32,691 bases of DNA, taken from assembly GCA_025351455.1 (NCBI GenBank), contig JANXVW010000151.1, forward strand, positions 1-32,691. Direction: 5' to 3'. The translations under genes and the position numbers were made by a program. Numbering within the stretch: position 1 is the stretch's first letter; the number at the start of each line of letters is the position of its first letter. Shown piece by piece: positions 24,341-32,399 of this stretch. This stretch comes from Betaproteobacteria bacterium. Lineage in GTDB: Bacteria; Pseudomonadota; Gammaproteobacteria; Burkholderiales; JACQAP01. The notes beneath the pieces are model-generated. The model was not told where the DNA came from. It searched no databases and saw nothing but the letters and a program-made list of their open reading frames with translations.

Positions 24341-26946
24341 CACTACCGTTGACCATTCAATCCGCCTGGCCGGCAGTATGGCTCGCAGTGGTGCCGCTGC
24401 TGTTCTGGCTGGCCCGCGCAAGCCATACCCGGCTTGGCAGACTGCACCTGCTGGTCGCAACCATGTTGCGCAGCCTCGCCATCGTTGCGCTCGCGCTGGC
24501 GTTGATGCGGCCACAATGGAATGCGAGTTCAGGCGACGTATCGGTCGTCTATGCGGTGGACGTCTCGCGCAGCGTGTCGTCCGCCTTCATCGATGCGGCA
24601 ATCAGATGGATCGAACAGGCCAATCGGGAGGGCGCACCGGCGCAGGCGCGCTATCTGGCATTCGCTGATCACGCGGTGATGCTGAGCAGGCCTGCGGACA
24701 TACGCAGCGTCGCCGTGACGGAAAATTCCGTGCGGGGTGCCGCAGGAAACCCCGACGTCATCGACCAGGCAGCGACCAACATCGAACAGGCGCTGGATGC
24801 CGCCCTGATGGGCCTGGATCGCGATCGCGCCAAGCGCATCGTATTGCTGACCGATGGCAACCAGACCGCCGGCGACGTCTGGCGTATATTGCCGCGCCTG
24901 ACGCAAGCCCATGTGCGCGTATATCCGATTCCGGCGAAAGTCCGCGAGGACAACGATGCCTGGGTTGCGGGCATCAACGTGCCCGCAGATATTCATTCCG
25001 GCGAACCGGTAACCGTGACTGTGCGCGTGATTTCCGGCATCGATACCATCGCACGAGTGTCGCTCGAGGAGGCGAAGGGGGTGCTGGGCAGGCGAAACGT
25101 GCAACTGAAAGCCGGCCTGAACCGGGTGGCGTTTGAAGTGAGGTTGGGACGAGCCGGATCGGTCACGCTGTCGGCCGAAGTCGTTGCCAAAGGCGATACG
25201 GTTGCCGATAACAATCGCATGCAGCAGTCGATGTGGGTCAAGGGGCGGCCACGCGTCCTCTACGTGGAGGGCGGACAAGCTGAAGCCGCGCGTTATCTGG
25301 CCGACGCGCTGACCGGCCAAGGCATCGACGTGCGCGTCATCTCGCCCGCCGCGCTGCCGGCTTCCGCCGCGGGGCTTGCAGCCTATGATGCGGTGATTTT
25401 GAGCGACGCGCCGGCGAAAGCACTCTCGCCCGAAGGGATGCAGGCAATCGAATCCTATGTTCGCGATCTGGGCGGCGGCCTGCTGTTTGCAAGCGGCGAG
25501 AATGTGCATGGCGAGCAGGGTTACAGCGATACCGCGGTGGAACAAGTGCTGCCAGTGCAACTCCGCGCACAGGAAAAGCGCAAGGATCTCGCGCTGGTAA
25601 TTGTGCTGGATCGCTCGTATTCGATGAAGGGCCGCAAAATGGAGATGGCGAAGGAAGCCACCCGTGCCACGCTCGACCTGCTCGAGGAGCAGCATCGATT
25701 CGCGGTAGTGGCCTTCGATTCACAGACTTATGTCGCGGTGCCGATGCAGTACGTGCGCTCGCGGCGCAAGGCGGAAGACCAGATCAGCCGCATCCAGGCA
25801 AGCGGGCAAACCAATATCTATCCGGCGCTCGGCATTGTCTACCGGCTGCTGCAGAGAACCGATTCGAAGGCGAAACACGTGATCCTGCTCTCCGACGGCG
25901 ATACGCATCCTGCAGATTTCGAAACCCTGGTCAAACGCATGGCCGGCGAAAAGATCGTGGTGTCCACCGTTGCGGTCGGCGCGGACGCGGACCGGACCCT
26001 GATGAGCGACATCGCCAAATGGGGCAAGGGCAGGGCGTACGTCGCCGAGAGTGCCGAATCGATTCCGCAGATCTTCATCGAGGAGACCGAACGCGCGGTG
26101 CGATCCAATCTGCTCGAAGAATCGTTCAAGCCCGCGGTCAAGCACCGCAGCACTGCATTCCGTGGCGTGGACGTCGAGAAACTGCCCGAACTCAGGGGCT
26201 ATGTCAGCAGCAAGGCGCGCGATCACGCGGAAGTCTTGCTTGCCACGCCGTCGGGCGCGCCCCTGCTGGTGCGCTGGCAATACGGCCTCGGCAAGAGCGT
26301 CGCATTTACATCGGACGTGAAGAATCGCTGGGCGTCCAACTGGATCGAGTGGCCCGGCTACGGAAAGTTCTGGGCGCAGCAGGTGCGCGACCTCATGCGC
26401 CGCGATACCGGGGAAGAGCTGGATTTCCGTGTCGCGCGCGAGGGCAGCGAGGCGGTCGTCAGCCTGTCAGTGCTGACGCCGGACGGGAACTATCGCAACG
26501 GCCTGGCGCCGCAGGTGCGGATAAGCCGGCCCGACGGAATCAAGTTGACCATCAGTCTTGTGCAGACCGGGGCCGGCGTTTATCAGGTGCGCATGCCCGT
26601 CGACAGATCGACGCAGACCGAGAGGTTTGAACTTGTCGAGTCGCCGGGGATACCGAAGCAAGTGGCGCTTCGCGCGGGTACGCGTACCTTGCATCAGGAT
26701 TATCCGGACGAATATCGCGGATTCTCGCCCGATGTCGAATTGCTCGACGCGCTTGCCCGCGCAACGGGGGGGAAAGTCGCGCCGTCCTTCGCCGAAGTGT
26801 TCGCGCAGCAAGGCGACGAGAGCAGGGCCACCAAATTCCTGTGGCCATGGATTGCGGCGCTGGCATTGATTTTCTATTTGCTCGACATCGCCGTGAGGCG
26901 CTCGCCACTGGCCTGGCGCTGGCTCGAGGGCCAGCCGGAAAACTAA
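24337..26946 (+). CDS. Large membrane protein with two VWA domains and a glutamine-amidotransferase-like region
   Basis: The 869-residue protein begins with two helices (about 10-25 and 43-57). VWA domain 1 has MIDAS Asp75-Val-Ser77-Arg-Ser79 and LLTDGNQTAGD near residue 170. A beta-rich Ig-like stretch follows, then a class I GATase-like region at about 305-395 (VLYVEGGQAEAARYL, then YDAVILSDAPA and GGGLLFASGEN) that lacks an obvious Cys nucleophile. VWA domain 2 has MIDAS Asp425-Arg-Ser427-Tyr-Ser429 and ILLSDGDTHPAD. A C-terminal helix near 833-853 anchors the end. ATG 24337 overlaps the previous stop; the longer frame to 24262 lies inside the BatA-like gene. The stop shares four bases with the convergent HATPase gene. 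It is probably the periplasmic business end of the MoxR cluster. Confidence 0.88.
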   Translation: MTLPLTIQSAWPAVWLAVVPLLFWLARASHTRLGRLHLLVATMLRSLAIVALALALMRPQWNASSGDVSVVYAVDVSRSVSSAFIDAAIRWIEQANREGAPAQARYLAFADHAVMLSRPADIRSVAVTENSVRGAAGNPDVIDQAATNIEQALDAALMGLDRDRAKRIVLLTDGNQTAGDVWRILPRLTQAHVRVYPIPAKVREDNDAWVAGINVPADIHSGEPVTVTVRVISGIDTIARVSLEEAKGVLGRRNVQLKAGLNRVAFEVRLGRAGSVTLSAEVVAKGDTVADNNRMQQSMWVKGRPRVLYVEGGQAEAARYLADALTGQGIDVRVISPAALPASAAGLAAYDAVILSDAPAKALSPEGMQAIESYVRDLGGGLLFASGENVHGEQGYSDTAVEQVLPVQLRAQEKRKDLALVIVLDRSYSMKGRKMEMAKEATRATLDLLEEQHRFAVVAFDSQTYVAVPMQYVRSRRKAEDQISRIQASGQTNIYPALGIVYRLLQRTDSKAKHVILLSDGDTHPADFETLVKRMAGEKIVVSTVAVGADADRTLMSDIAKWGKGRAYVAESAESIPQIFIEETERAVRSNLLEESFKPAVKHRSTAFRGVDVEKLPELRGYVSSKARDHAEVLLATPSGAPLLVRWQYGLGKSVAFTSDVKNRWASNWIEWPGYGKFWAQQVRDLMRRDTGEELDFRVAREGSEAVVSLSVLTPDGNYRNGLAPQVRISRPDGIKLTISLVQTGAGVYQVRMPVDRSTQTERFELVESPGIPKQVALRAGTRTLHQDYPDEYRGFSPDVELLDALARATGGKVAPSFAEVFAQQGDESRATKFLWPWIAALALIFYLLDIAVRRSPLAWRWLEGQPEN

Positions 26947-27389
26947 CTGCGGGTGGCAACGAGCCGGAGGCAGATGCGGTTGCGGCCTTCGACGTAGCAG
27001 TAGTCGGCCTGTTCTGTCAGTCCGATGGTAATGAAGATGCCGAGGCCGCCCACGCGGCGTTCTTTTATGGTCGATTCAATATCCGTGCGCTTTCCCGCAG
27101 CGAGCGGGTCGAATGGCGGTGCCGAATCTTCGTAGATCAGCTGGACGCTGCCCTTGTCTTCTTCGAAAGTAATGGAAACCGGAGCGTCGCTGTCTCCTCG
27201 GTGGCCGTGATTGACCGTATTGGTGAACAATTCTTCGACAATTAACGTCAGTTTGTGGCGATCCTCGCGGCCGAGTTCGGCCACCTCACCGAATTCGTCA
27301 ATCAGTGCTTTGACCTGCTCAAAGGCTAACAGCCGCGCGGGGAAGACGCGATTCAGGCGGTGCATGCTTTTCTCAATTTGCACAGGCAT
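26943..27389 (-). CDS. RsbW/SpoIIAB-like ATP-binding protein (anti-sigma or STAS-directed serine kinase)
   Basis: The 148-residue protein is a stand-alone GHKL HATPase domain. The N-box EELFTNTVNHG places Glu53 and Asn57 in the nucleotide/magnesium site, EDSAPPFDP forms the G1-type region at about 87-95, and RRVGGLGIFI is the G2 glycine lid. This architecture fits RsbW/SpoIIAB kinases that phosphorylate STAS antagonists and hold a target, often a sigma factor, when the antagonist is phosphorylated. AGGAAG lies seven bases before the ATG at 27389, deciding the start. It is divergent from the FecR gene and overlaps the end of the VWA gene by four bases. The matching STAS and phosphatase genes lie 3-5 kb downstream. 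Confidence 0.88.
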   Translation of the reverse strand: MPVQIEKSMHRLNRVFPARLLAFEQVKALIDEFGEVAELGREDRHKLTLIVEELFTNTVNHGHRGDSDAPVSITFEEDKGSVQLIYEDSAPPFDPLAAGKRTDIESTIKERRVGGLGIFITIGLTEQADYCYVEGRNRICLRLVATRS

Positions 27390-27509
27390 TTGCCACTTCC
27401 TGCAAAGGGCAGGCCCGCTGTTAAGATGGTTACGTGCATGGTTCTTGCACCAATTATCCGGGACCGGCGATGTTTGCCGACACTACGATTCAGAACCGGA
27501 GAGGGCAAA

Positions 27510-27986
27510 ATGACCAAAGTATCGACATTCCAAAGAGATATCCTTGTTTTTGGCGTACTTTTACTGGCTACCGCGTGGACGTGCACGCACGCGTTTGCCG
27601 GCGATGCCGGACGCATCAAGGTATCCAAGGGTGACGTGCAGATCGAGCGCAACGGCAAATTGATGCCCGCGCCGGTCGGCGCCGTCATTGAAGTCGAGGA
27701 TACGGTAAAAACCGGCGCGGACGGCTCGGTAGGCATCACCTTCCAGGACAACAGCCTGTTATCCGCGGGACCTAACAGCGAGCTTGTGATTGAGCGCTTT
27801 GTCTTCGACACTACGACCCACCAAGGCGAGTTCGACACGCGCCTGAAAAAGGGAACCCTGGCAGTCGTCTCCGGCAAGATTGTCAAGCAATCCCCGGAAG
27901 CCATGCGCATCAAGACACCCGCTGCGATCATGGGCGTACGCGGTACTGAATTCATCGTCAAAGTGGACGAACCCACCGCCAATTGA
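27510..27986 (+). CDS. FecR-domain exported protein
   Basis: The 158-residue protein has an N-terminal hydrophobic helix (residues 11-28, ending THAFAG), a probable signal peptide, then a FecR-type beta-helical domain. The domain shows GRIKVSKGDVQIERNG, VKTGADGSVGITFQDNSLLSAGPNSEL, KGTLAVVSGKI and a closing TPAAIMGVRGTEFIVKVDE, the family's conserved end. The group is the stand-alone, exported FecR type and not the anti-sigma FecR of iron uptake; its ligand is unknown. GGAGAGGG is a strong ribosome site four bases before ATG 27510. Its stop overlaps the next gene's ATG (TGATG), so it is coupled to the OmpA-like lipoprotein. Confidence 0.88.
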   Translation: MTKVSTFQRDILVFGVLLLATAWTCTHAFAGDAGRIKVSKGDVQIERNGKLMPAPVGAVIEVEDTVKTGADGSVGITFQDNSLLSAGPNSELVIERFVFDTTTHQGEFDTRLKKGTLAVVSGKIVKQSPEAMRIKTPAAIMGVRGTEFIVKVDEPTAN

Positions 27987-28669
27987 TGAAGCGTGTTGTC
28001 CTCGTGTTGGCCACCGTCGCGGCGATGGTGGCCGGTTGCGCGCAGTTTGCATCCCAGCCGAGCGCGGCTCGCTGGAGCAAATCCCAGCAGCCGATCGAAC
28101 CCGAGGCCTTGCGTCCGTCGGACCGGTCGCCGCGCAACGACCTGATCGTCCTGCTGCCAAAGCCGAACGGCAAGATCGGTGGCGTCGTCGTCAGGAACGA
28201 TGGCGGCAAGGAAATCGTTCTGGACAAGGCCTATGCTGGCGCGCATATCGACGGTCCCGGCGAGATGCAATCGATCACGTACGGAGCCGATCGCGTCGCG
28301 CGCGAGTTTTCTTCCGTCGTGGCGGCACTGCCTGGACGCCCCGCCACTTTCTTGCTGTATTTTCTCGAAGGAAAGGACGAACTCACGCCGGATTCCGAAC
28401 GCGAGGTCGAACGCGTATTTGCCGAAATCGCGGCCAGGCCGTACCCGGAAATTCTCGTCATCGGCCACACCGACGCCGTCGGCAACGCCGAGTTCAACGA
28501 CCACCTCTCGCGGCAACGAGCACAGCGTGTGCGAGCCGATCTGGTCAAGCGCGGGATCGCGGTCGATCACATCGAGGTGTCCAGCCGCGGCAAGCGCGAG
28601 CCGCTGGTGCCGACTTCCGAAGGCGTTTCCGAGCCCAAGAACAGGCGCGTAGAAATCAACGTGCGCTGA
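27986..28669 (+). CDS. OmpA-family outer-membrane lipoprotein
   Basis: The 227-residue protein has a lipoprotein signal ending MVAGC (Cys18 as lipid anchor) and a C-terminal OmpA/Pal-like peptidoglycan-binding domain. The domain shows FLEGKDELTPDSE, ILVIGHTDAVGNAEFN, LSRQRAQRVRADLVKRGI and SEPKNRRVEI. The middle (residues 50-100) is unassigned, with a KIGGVVVRNDGGKEIVLD beta stretch. It probably links outer membrane and cell wall. The ATG at 27986 overlaps the FecR stop; a TTG one codon earlier is also in frame. FecR-OmpA pairs next to CHASE2 genes recur in proteobacteria (general recollection, not checked), which hints at a shared envelope-sensing role. Confidence 0.88.
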   Translation: MKRVVLVLATVAAMVAGCAQFASQPSAARWSKSQQPIEPEALRPSDRSPRNDLIVLLPKPNGKIGGVVVRNDGGKEIVLDKAYAGAHIDGPGEMQSITYGADRVAREFSSVVAALPGRPATFLLYFLEGKDELTPDSEREVERVFAEIAARPYPEILVIGHTDAVGNAEFNDHLSRQRAQRVRADLVKRGIAVDHIEVSSRGKREPLVPTSEGVSEPKNRRVEINVR

Positions 28670-28710
28670 GCCTCGAGCGCGATGGATGAGCCGGGCTTGC
28701 ATTCCGCTCT

Positions 28711-30867
28711 TCACGTTTCACCGCCATTCCAGCGCAAGGCCAGGATCGTAAGATCGTCCGAGCGCTCCATATCCTTTACGAAAGCGCGGACGTCGTCGCG
28801 CACTGCGTTGACGATTTGAATCGCGTCTGTTGCGCCGAACGATGACTTCAATACGGTAAACAAACGCTGCTTTCCATAAAATTCGTTGCTGGCGTTCATC
28901 GCCTCCGTCACGCCGTCTGTAAACAGACAAAGTGCCTCGCCGGGCAGCAGGCGGTAATGCTCCTGCAAGTAGGCATATCCCTCGATCACGCACAGCGGTG
29001 GCCCGGCGTCGCCTTCAACTTTGACCGGAGTAGTCTGGCCAGGACGCAGGCACAAAGGCGGGTCGTGTCCGGCGTTGCACCAGGTCAGTTCGCCGGTCTT
29101 CAGATCCAGTATGCCGGCGAATACCGTCACGAACAGCATTTCGGGATTGTCGCGGGCGATCTCCGCGTTGGCGGCGCGCATGACTTCGCCGATGCCGGCG
29201 CCGTGCTCCATGCGCAGGGCCGTACTTTTGTACAACGCCTTGCTCACCGCCATGAAAATGCTCGCCGGCAGGCCTTTGCCCGCCACGTCGCCGACCATGA
29301 AGAACAAACGATCGCCGTCAAGCTTGAAGAAATCATAGAGATCGCCGCCGACCAATTTCGCGGGTTCGATCAGGGCTTGCAGGCTGAAACGTGCATCAGC
29401 ATAGAACTTGGCTGAAGGCGGAGGTAACATGCCCATCTGGATGCGTTGGGCCGCTTCCAGTTCGCCGGCCGCGCGTGCGGCGGACTCGCGCTCCGCCTGC
29501 AATGCCTGGCGCAATGTACGGCGTTGCCGGTCCGCTTCGGCGAGCGTGCCGGTTAGCATGACGCCAAACAATATCGTGCTGACCGCCACTGGCCAGGCAA
29601 CGTCGACGAGCATGCGCTGCCAGTAATACAGCGCAAATCCGCCGGTCAGCAGGCCGGCGATGAGCACGGCGTAGATCAATGCCGCGATGCGCGGCTTCAC
29701 GGCGGGAACGGCGAGAATAAGGATCAGTCCCGAAATCAGCAGGAGCACGCGCTCCATGTTTGCGAGATAACCCGGGCGCTGCAGCAGGCTGTCATCGAAA
29801 ATGTTCTCCAAAATTTGCGCATGGATTTCGATGCCGGGGATGCGCTGGCCGGTGGGAACGGTCTGATAGTCGAGCAAACCCAGGCCGGTCGCGCCGATGA
29901 GCGCAATCTTGCCCCGTATCTGTTCGGGGTCAACGCGTCCGTGCAGTACGTCGGTCGCCGAAACAAATCGATCTTCGTCGTGCAGGCCGAAATGCACCCA
30001 CACGGACCCGTCCGCGTTGGTCGGAATGAAGACGTCGCCGATGCCGATGCCCGTCACGCGATCCGGTTCGCCGACCGCGACGAAAGCCGGGACCTGGGTG
30101 GCGATTCGCAAGACCTCAATGGACAGGGCAGGGGTCAGCACGTCATTGACGGATGCCAGCAGCGGAACCCGGCGCACAACGCCTCCACTTGGATCGACGC
30201 TCAGCAGCCCGTGGCCGCGGGCGGCAGCGTCCAGTTGTTCCAGGCTGCGCAGCGTTCCGGCGAAATGCCGCAAATGCGGGGTAGGGTCGCTCCCGCGAAC
30301 TCGAAACGGCGCGGTGCGGCTGTTGGCGACAGCCGACCCTTTTTGCTCAACCCCGGCGATGCCGAGCGCTACGGGATGCCGGCGCAGCGTATCCGCCAGC
30401 ACGGAGTCGTTGCTCGGCAACTTCGCCAGGCGCTGGGCGAGTTTCAAATCCAGCCTTTCGATCAGGCCGGCGATGCTGGCCGGCGACATGCGGTCGGATT
30501 CCGGCATCAGCACGTCCACGCCGATCGACGCGGGTTCGTTCTTCGCGATCGCTTCGATCAGATCTGCGACGGTTGTGCGGGGCCACGGCCATTGGCCGAG
30601 TTCCTGCAGGCTTTTTTCATCGATGGCAACGATGACCGCGGGAGCCGAGGCGCGCTTGCGCGGCGCAACTTTCTGGTATCCGTCGAACAAAGCCATGCGC
30701 AGCTCGCTTAGGGCCGGCAGCGTCGGGAACAGCGAAAGCGCGAGCAGGACGACAAGCAGTGCCACGCCCAGCGGCCGGCCTTGGCCGCCGGTCAGTACCG
30801 AACGCAAATTGCGCGCAGTGCCCTTTTCTGCGGTGTTCACCCCGGGATTTTGGCCGGCTTCGGTCAA
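28711..30867 (-). CDS. CHASE2 sensor with SpoIIE/PP2C-type serine phosphatase
   Basis: The 718-residue membrane protein has an N-terminal helix (33-50), a large extracytoplasmic CHASE2 domain (about 55-365, with VIVAIDEKSLQELGQWPWPR, ASIGVDVLMPE and IRGKIALIGATGLGLLDYQ) and three helices (373-390, 394-413, 421-440). A coiled-coil linker (445-477) leads to a SpoIIE/RsbU-like PP2C domain (485-715). Phosphatase metal motifs are KLVGGDLYDFF (Asp509, Asp512), MVGDVAGKGLPA (Asp527), LCLFTDGVTEA and SDDLTILAL. It should dephosphorylate a STAS protein, probably the one encoded at 31830-32201, in response to a periplasmic cue. The TTG start at 30867 shares TTGA with the MBL stop, suggesting translational coupling; GTG ten codons in is an alternative start. 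Confidence 0.92.
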   Translation of the reverse strand: MTEAGQNPGVNTAEKGTARNLRSVLTGGQGRPLGVALLVVLLALSLFPTLPALSELRMALFDGYQKVAPRKRASAPAVIVAIDEKSLQELGQWPWPRTTVADLIEAIAKNEPASIGVDVLMPESDRMSPASIAGLIERLDLKLAQRLAKLPSNDSVLADTLRRHPVALGIAGVEQKGSAVANSRTAPFRVRGSDPTPHLRHFAGTLRSLEQLDAAARGHGLLSVDPSGGVVRRVPLLASVNDVLTPALSIEVLRIATQVPAFVAVGEPDRVTGIGIGDVFIPTNADGSVWVHFGLHDEDRFVSATDVLHGRVDPEQIRGKIALIGATGLGLLDYQTVPTGQRIPGIEIHAQILENIFDDSLLQRPGYLANMERVLLLISGLILILAVPAVKPRIAALIYAVLIAGLLTGGFALYYWQRMLVDVAWPVAVSTILFGVMLTGTLAEADRQRRTLRQALQAERESAARAAGELEAAQRIQMGMLPPPSAKFYADARFSLQALIEPAKLVGGDLYDFFKLDGDRLFFMVGDVAGKGLPASIFMAVSKALYKSTALRMEHGAGIGEVMRAANAEIARDNPEMLFVTVFAGILDLKTGELTWCNAGHDPPLCLRPGQTTPVKVEGDAGPPLCVIEGYAYLQEHYRLLPGEALCLFTDGVTEAMNASNEFYGKQRLFTVLKSSFGATDAIQIVNAVRDDVRAFVKDMERSDDLTILALRWNGGET

Positions 30868-31820
30868 ACGTCGATTTCCATGCCGTCGTAGGCCGCGGTG
30901 ACGATCAGGGGCCTTTCGCCGCGGGTGAGCTTCTCGAAGCGGATGGTTTCATTGAGGACCGACTGGATTCGTTCGTCATTGAACGCCGGCTCGTGATGGA
31001 ACATGCACAGGTGCTTGACGTTCGCCAGCTGCGCCAGCTCTACGCCCACCATGTTGCTCGAATGTCCCCAGTCCTCCTTGACCGACACCGCCTCGAGCAG
31101 CGAATACATGGCGTCGAAAATCACCAGGTCGGCATTGCGGAAGAAAGCGACAAAGCCTTCGGTTTCGGCCGGATCCTCAAGCTTGTGTTCGGAATCGGTC
31201 GAATACACGATCGCCTTGCCGTCGCGCTCGAAGCGATAGCCGTAGGAATCGCCGGTATGGCGTTGAAGCTTTGGCGTCACGCGGTATCCGGCAATGTCGA
31301 CGCTCTTGCCGGCCTCGAGCTTGATGAATTCGATCTTCGCCGAAAGGCGGGAGAAGTCCACCGGAAAACACGGCGCGGATTGCTGCAGCCGGAATGCTTC
31401 CTCCAGCACATCGTGGCAGCCAAATATGCGGATATGCGCGCCGGGGAGGTAAGCGGGCGTGAAGAAAGGAAACCCCATGATGTGGTCCCAATGCACATGC
31501 GACATCAGCACGTTGACCACGAGCGGGCCGGACTTTTGCGCCGCCATCACGTGGCCGCCGAATGCGCGCGCTCCGCTGCCCATATCGCAGACCAGGAATT
31601 CGGTGCGCCCAGTTTCGATCTCGACGCAAGGCGATTGCCCGCCGTAGGTTTGCGCGATGGAAAAATCCAGATCGTTGTCGATGAAAGCCCGCGCCTTCTC
31701 CGGCGTATCGACGCCCTTGGCGATAGCCAGCGCAAGCGCCGTTTCAACCTTTCGGCGGATATCGGCCGACGTCAGCGCAACCGGGATGGAACCGCGCGTT
31801 CCCCAGAAACGTACCAGCAT
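30864..31820 (-). CDS. Metallo-beta-lactamase-fold hydrolase
   Basis: The 318-residue cytosolic protein starts MLVRFWGTRGSIPV, as in the cAMP-phosphodiesterase/RNase Z-like MBL group. It carries the metal motif His108-Val-His110-Trp-Asp112-His113, then RHTGDSYGYRFERDG, IVYSTDSEH, LVIFDAMYS, a WGHSSNMVGVELA His and FHHEP. These match phosphodiesterase-type MBL members, so a cyclic or other nucleotide phosphodiester may be the substrate; this is not proven. The gene follows the STAS gene after 9 bases and overlaps the CHASE2-PP2C start by 4 bases. This makes it the middle of a three-gene signalling operon and ties it to the partner switch. Confidence 0.88.
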   Translation of the reverse strand: MLVRFWGTRGSIPVALTSADIRRKVETALALAIAKGVDTPEKARAFIDNDLDFSIAQTYGGQSPCVEIETGRTEFLVCDMGSGARAFGGHVMAAQKSGPLVVNVLMSHVHWDHIMGFPFFTPAYLPGAHIRIFGCHDVLEEAFRLQQSAPCFPVDFSRLSAKIEFIKLEAGKSVDIAGYRVTPKLQRHTGDSYGYRFERDGKAIVYSTDSEHKLEDPAETEGFVAFFRNADLVIFDAMYSLLEAVSVKEDWGHSSNMVGVELAQLANVKHLCMFHHEPAFNDERIQSVLNETIRFEKLTRGERPLIVTAAYDGMEIDV

Positions 31821-31829
31821 TGCCTGCCT

Positions 31830-32201
31830 TTACGCCTGGTAGGCCTTGAGGGCCACGGGCGAGAGCTTGGCAATCGCTTCCTGCACCGTGGCGAAGGTGT
31901 CGAATACCAGCGTAAAGCGGCTGATCTCGAAAATCTCCTTCACGACCGGCTGCATGGCCGCGACGACGATCGTCCCGCCCCGCGACTTCGCCTGTTTCTC
32001 CGCCAGCATAAAGCAGCGTAGCCCCGCGCTGCTGATGTAATCGACCCCGGCGAGATCCAACACGACGCGTTCGCCGTCGCTCTTGCAGCGCTCGATAAAA
32101 AGCGCAAGGCCGTTGCGGAAGTCTTCGCTGTTGGCGTGGTCTATCCGTCCCTCGGGCGAGAGCACGAGGACATCGCTGTAGGTTTTATTTTTGATTTCCA
32201 T
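31830..32201 (-). CDS. STAS-domain anti-sigma-factor antagonist (RsbV/SpoIIAA-like)
   Basis: The 123-residue protein is a single STAS domain: VLVLSPEGRIDHANSEDFRNGL near the start and RVVLDLAGVDYISSAGLRCF with the phosphorylatable serine at Ser57/Ser58 in the DxxxSSxG context. Phosphorylation by an RsbW-like kinase and dephosphorylation by a PP2C phosphatase would switch its partner binding. Both enzyme types are encoded nearby (26943-27389 and 28711-30867). ATG 32201 is preferred over the open frame to 32288, since homology begins at MEIKNKTYSD and GGGACGG precedes it. A TAGAAT box on this strand at 32267-32272 could be the promoter -10, with no good -35. Confidence 0.92.
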   Translation of the reverse strand: MEIKNKTYSDVLVLSPEGRIDHANSEDFRNGLALFIERCKSDGERVVLDLAGVDYISSAGLRCFMLAEKQAKSRGGTIVVAAMQPVVKEIFEISRFTLVFDTFATVQEAIAKLSPVALKAYQA

Positions 32202-32363
32202 TTTACCGTCCCGAACGCGATCACGAGCCGGCGGGAGGCCGGCGACGGTACGCGTGTCGAATGCAAATTCTAGTCGCGTGCCGGCCATCCGACCTGCCCC
32301 ACTGGAGCAGACGCCCCCCCTGAAAGCGCGTGTCTGTGCAAACGGCGCGACTGCCTATATTAA

Positions 32364-32377
32364 ACCCGAAAACGGGT
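32364..32377 (-). terminator. Weak hairpin, possible terminator of the DUF1501 gene
   Basis: ACCCG and CGGGT flank a four-base loop; read leftward the stem is followed by TTAATATAG. The stem is short (5 bases), so termination is uncertain. The rest of 32202-32399 holds only the putative STAS promoter. Confidence 0.3.
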
Positions 32378-32399
32378 CGCGCCGGCGCTGGACCGGAAA

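Noticed and set aside
24529-25695. 388-codon frame opposite the double-VWA gene
   Set aside because: Same antisense effect; the sense strand carries two intact MIDAS motifs.
27353-28714. 453-codon frame opposite fecR and ompA
   Set aside because: Covers two well-recognised genes and an intergenic region; composition is typical of an antisense frame.
30759-32021. 420-codon rightward frame opposite the MBL and STAS genes
   Set aside because: Sense genes have clear catalytic motifs; this frame has none.
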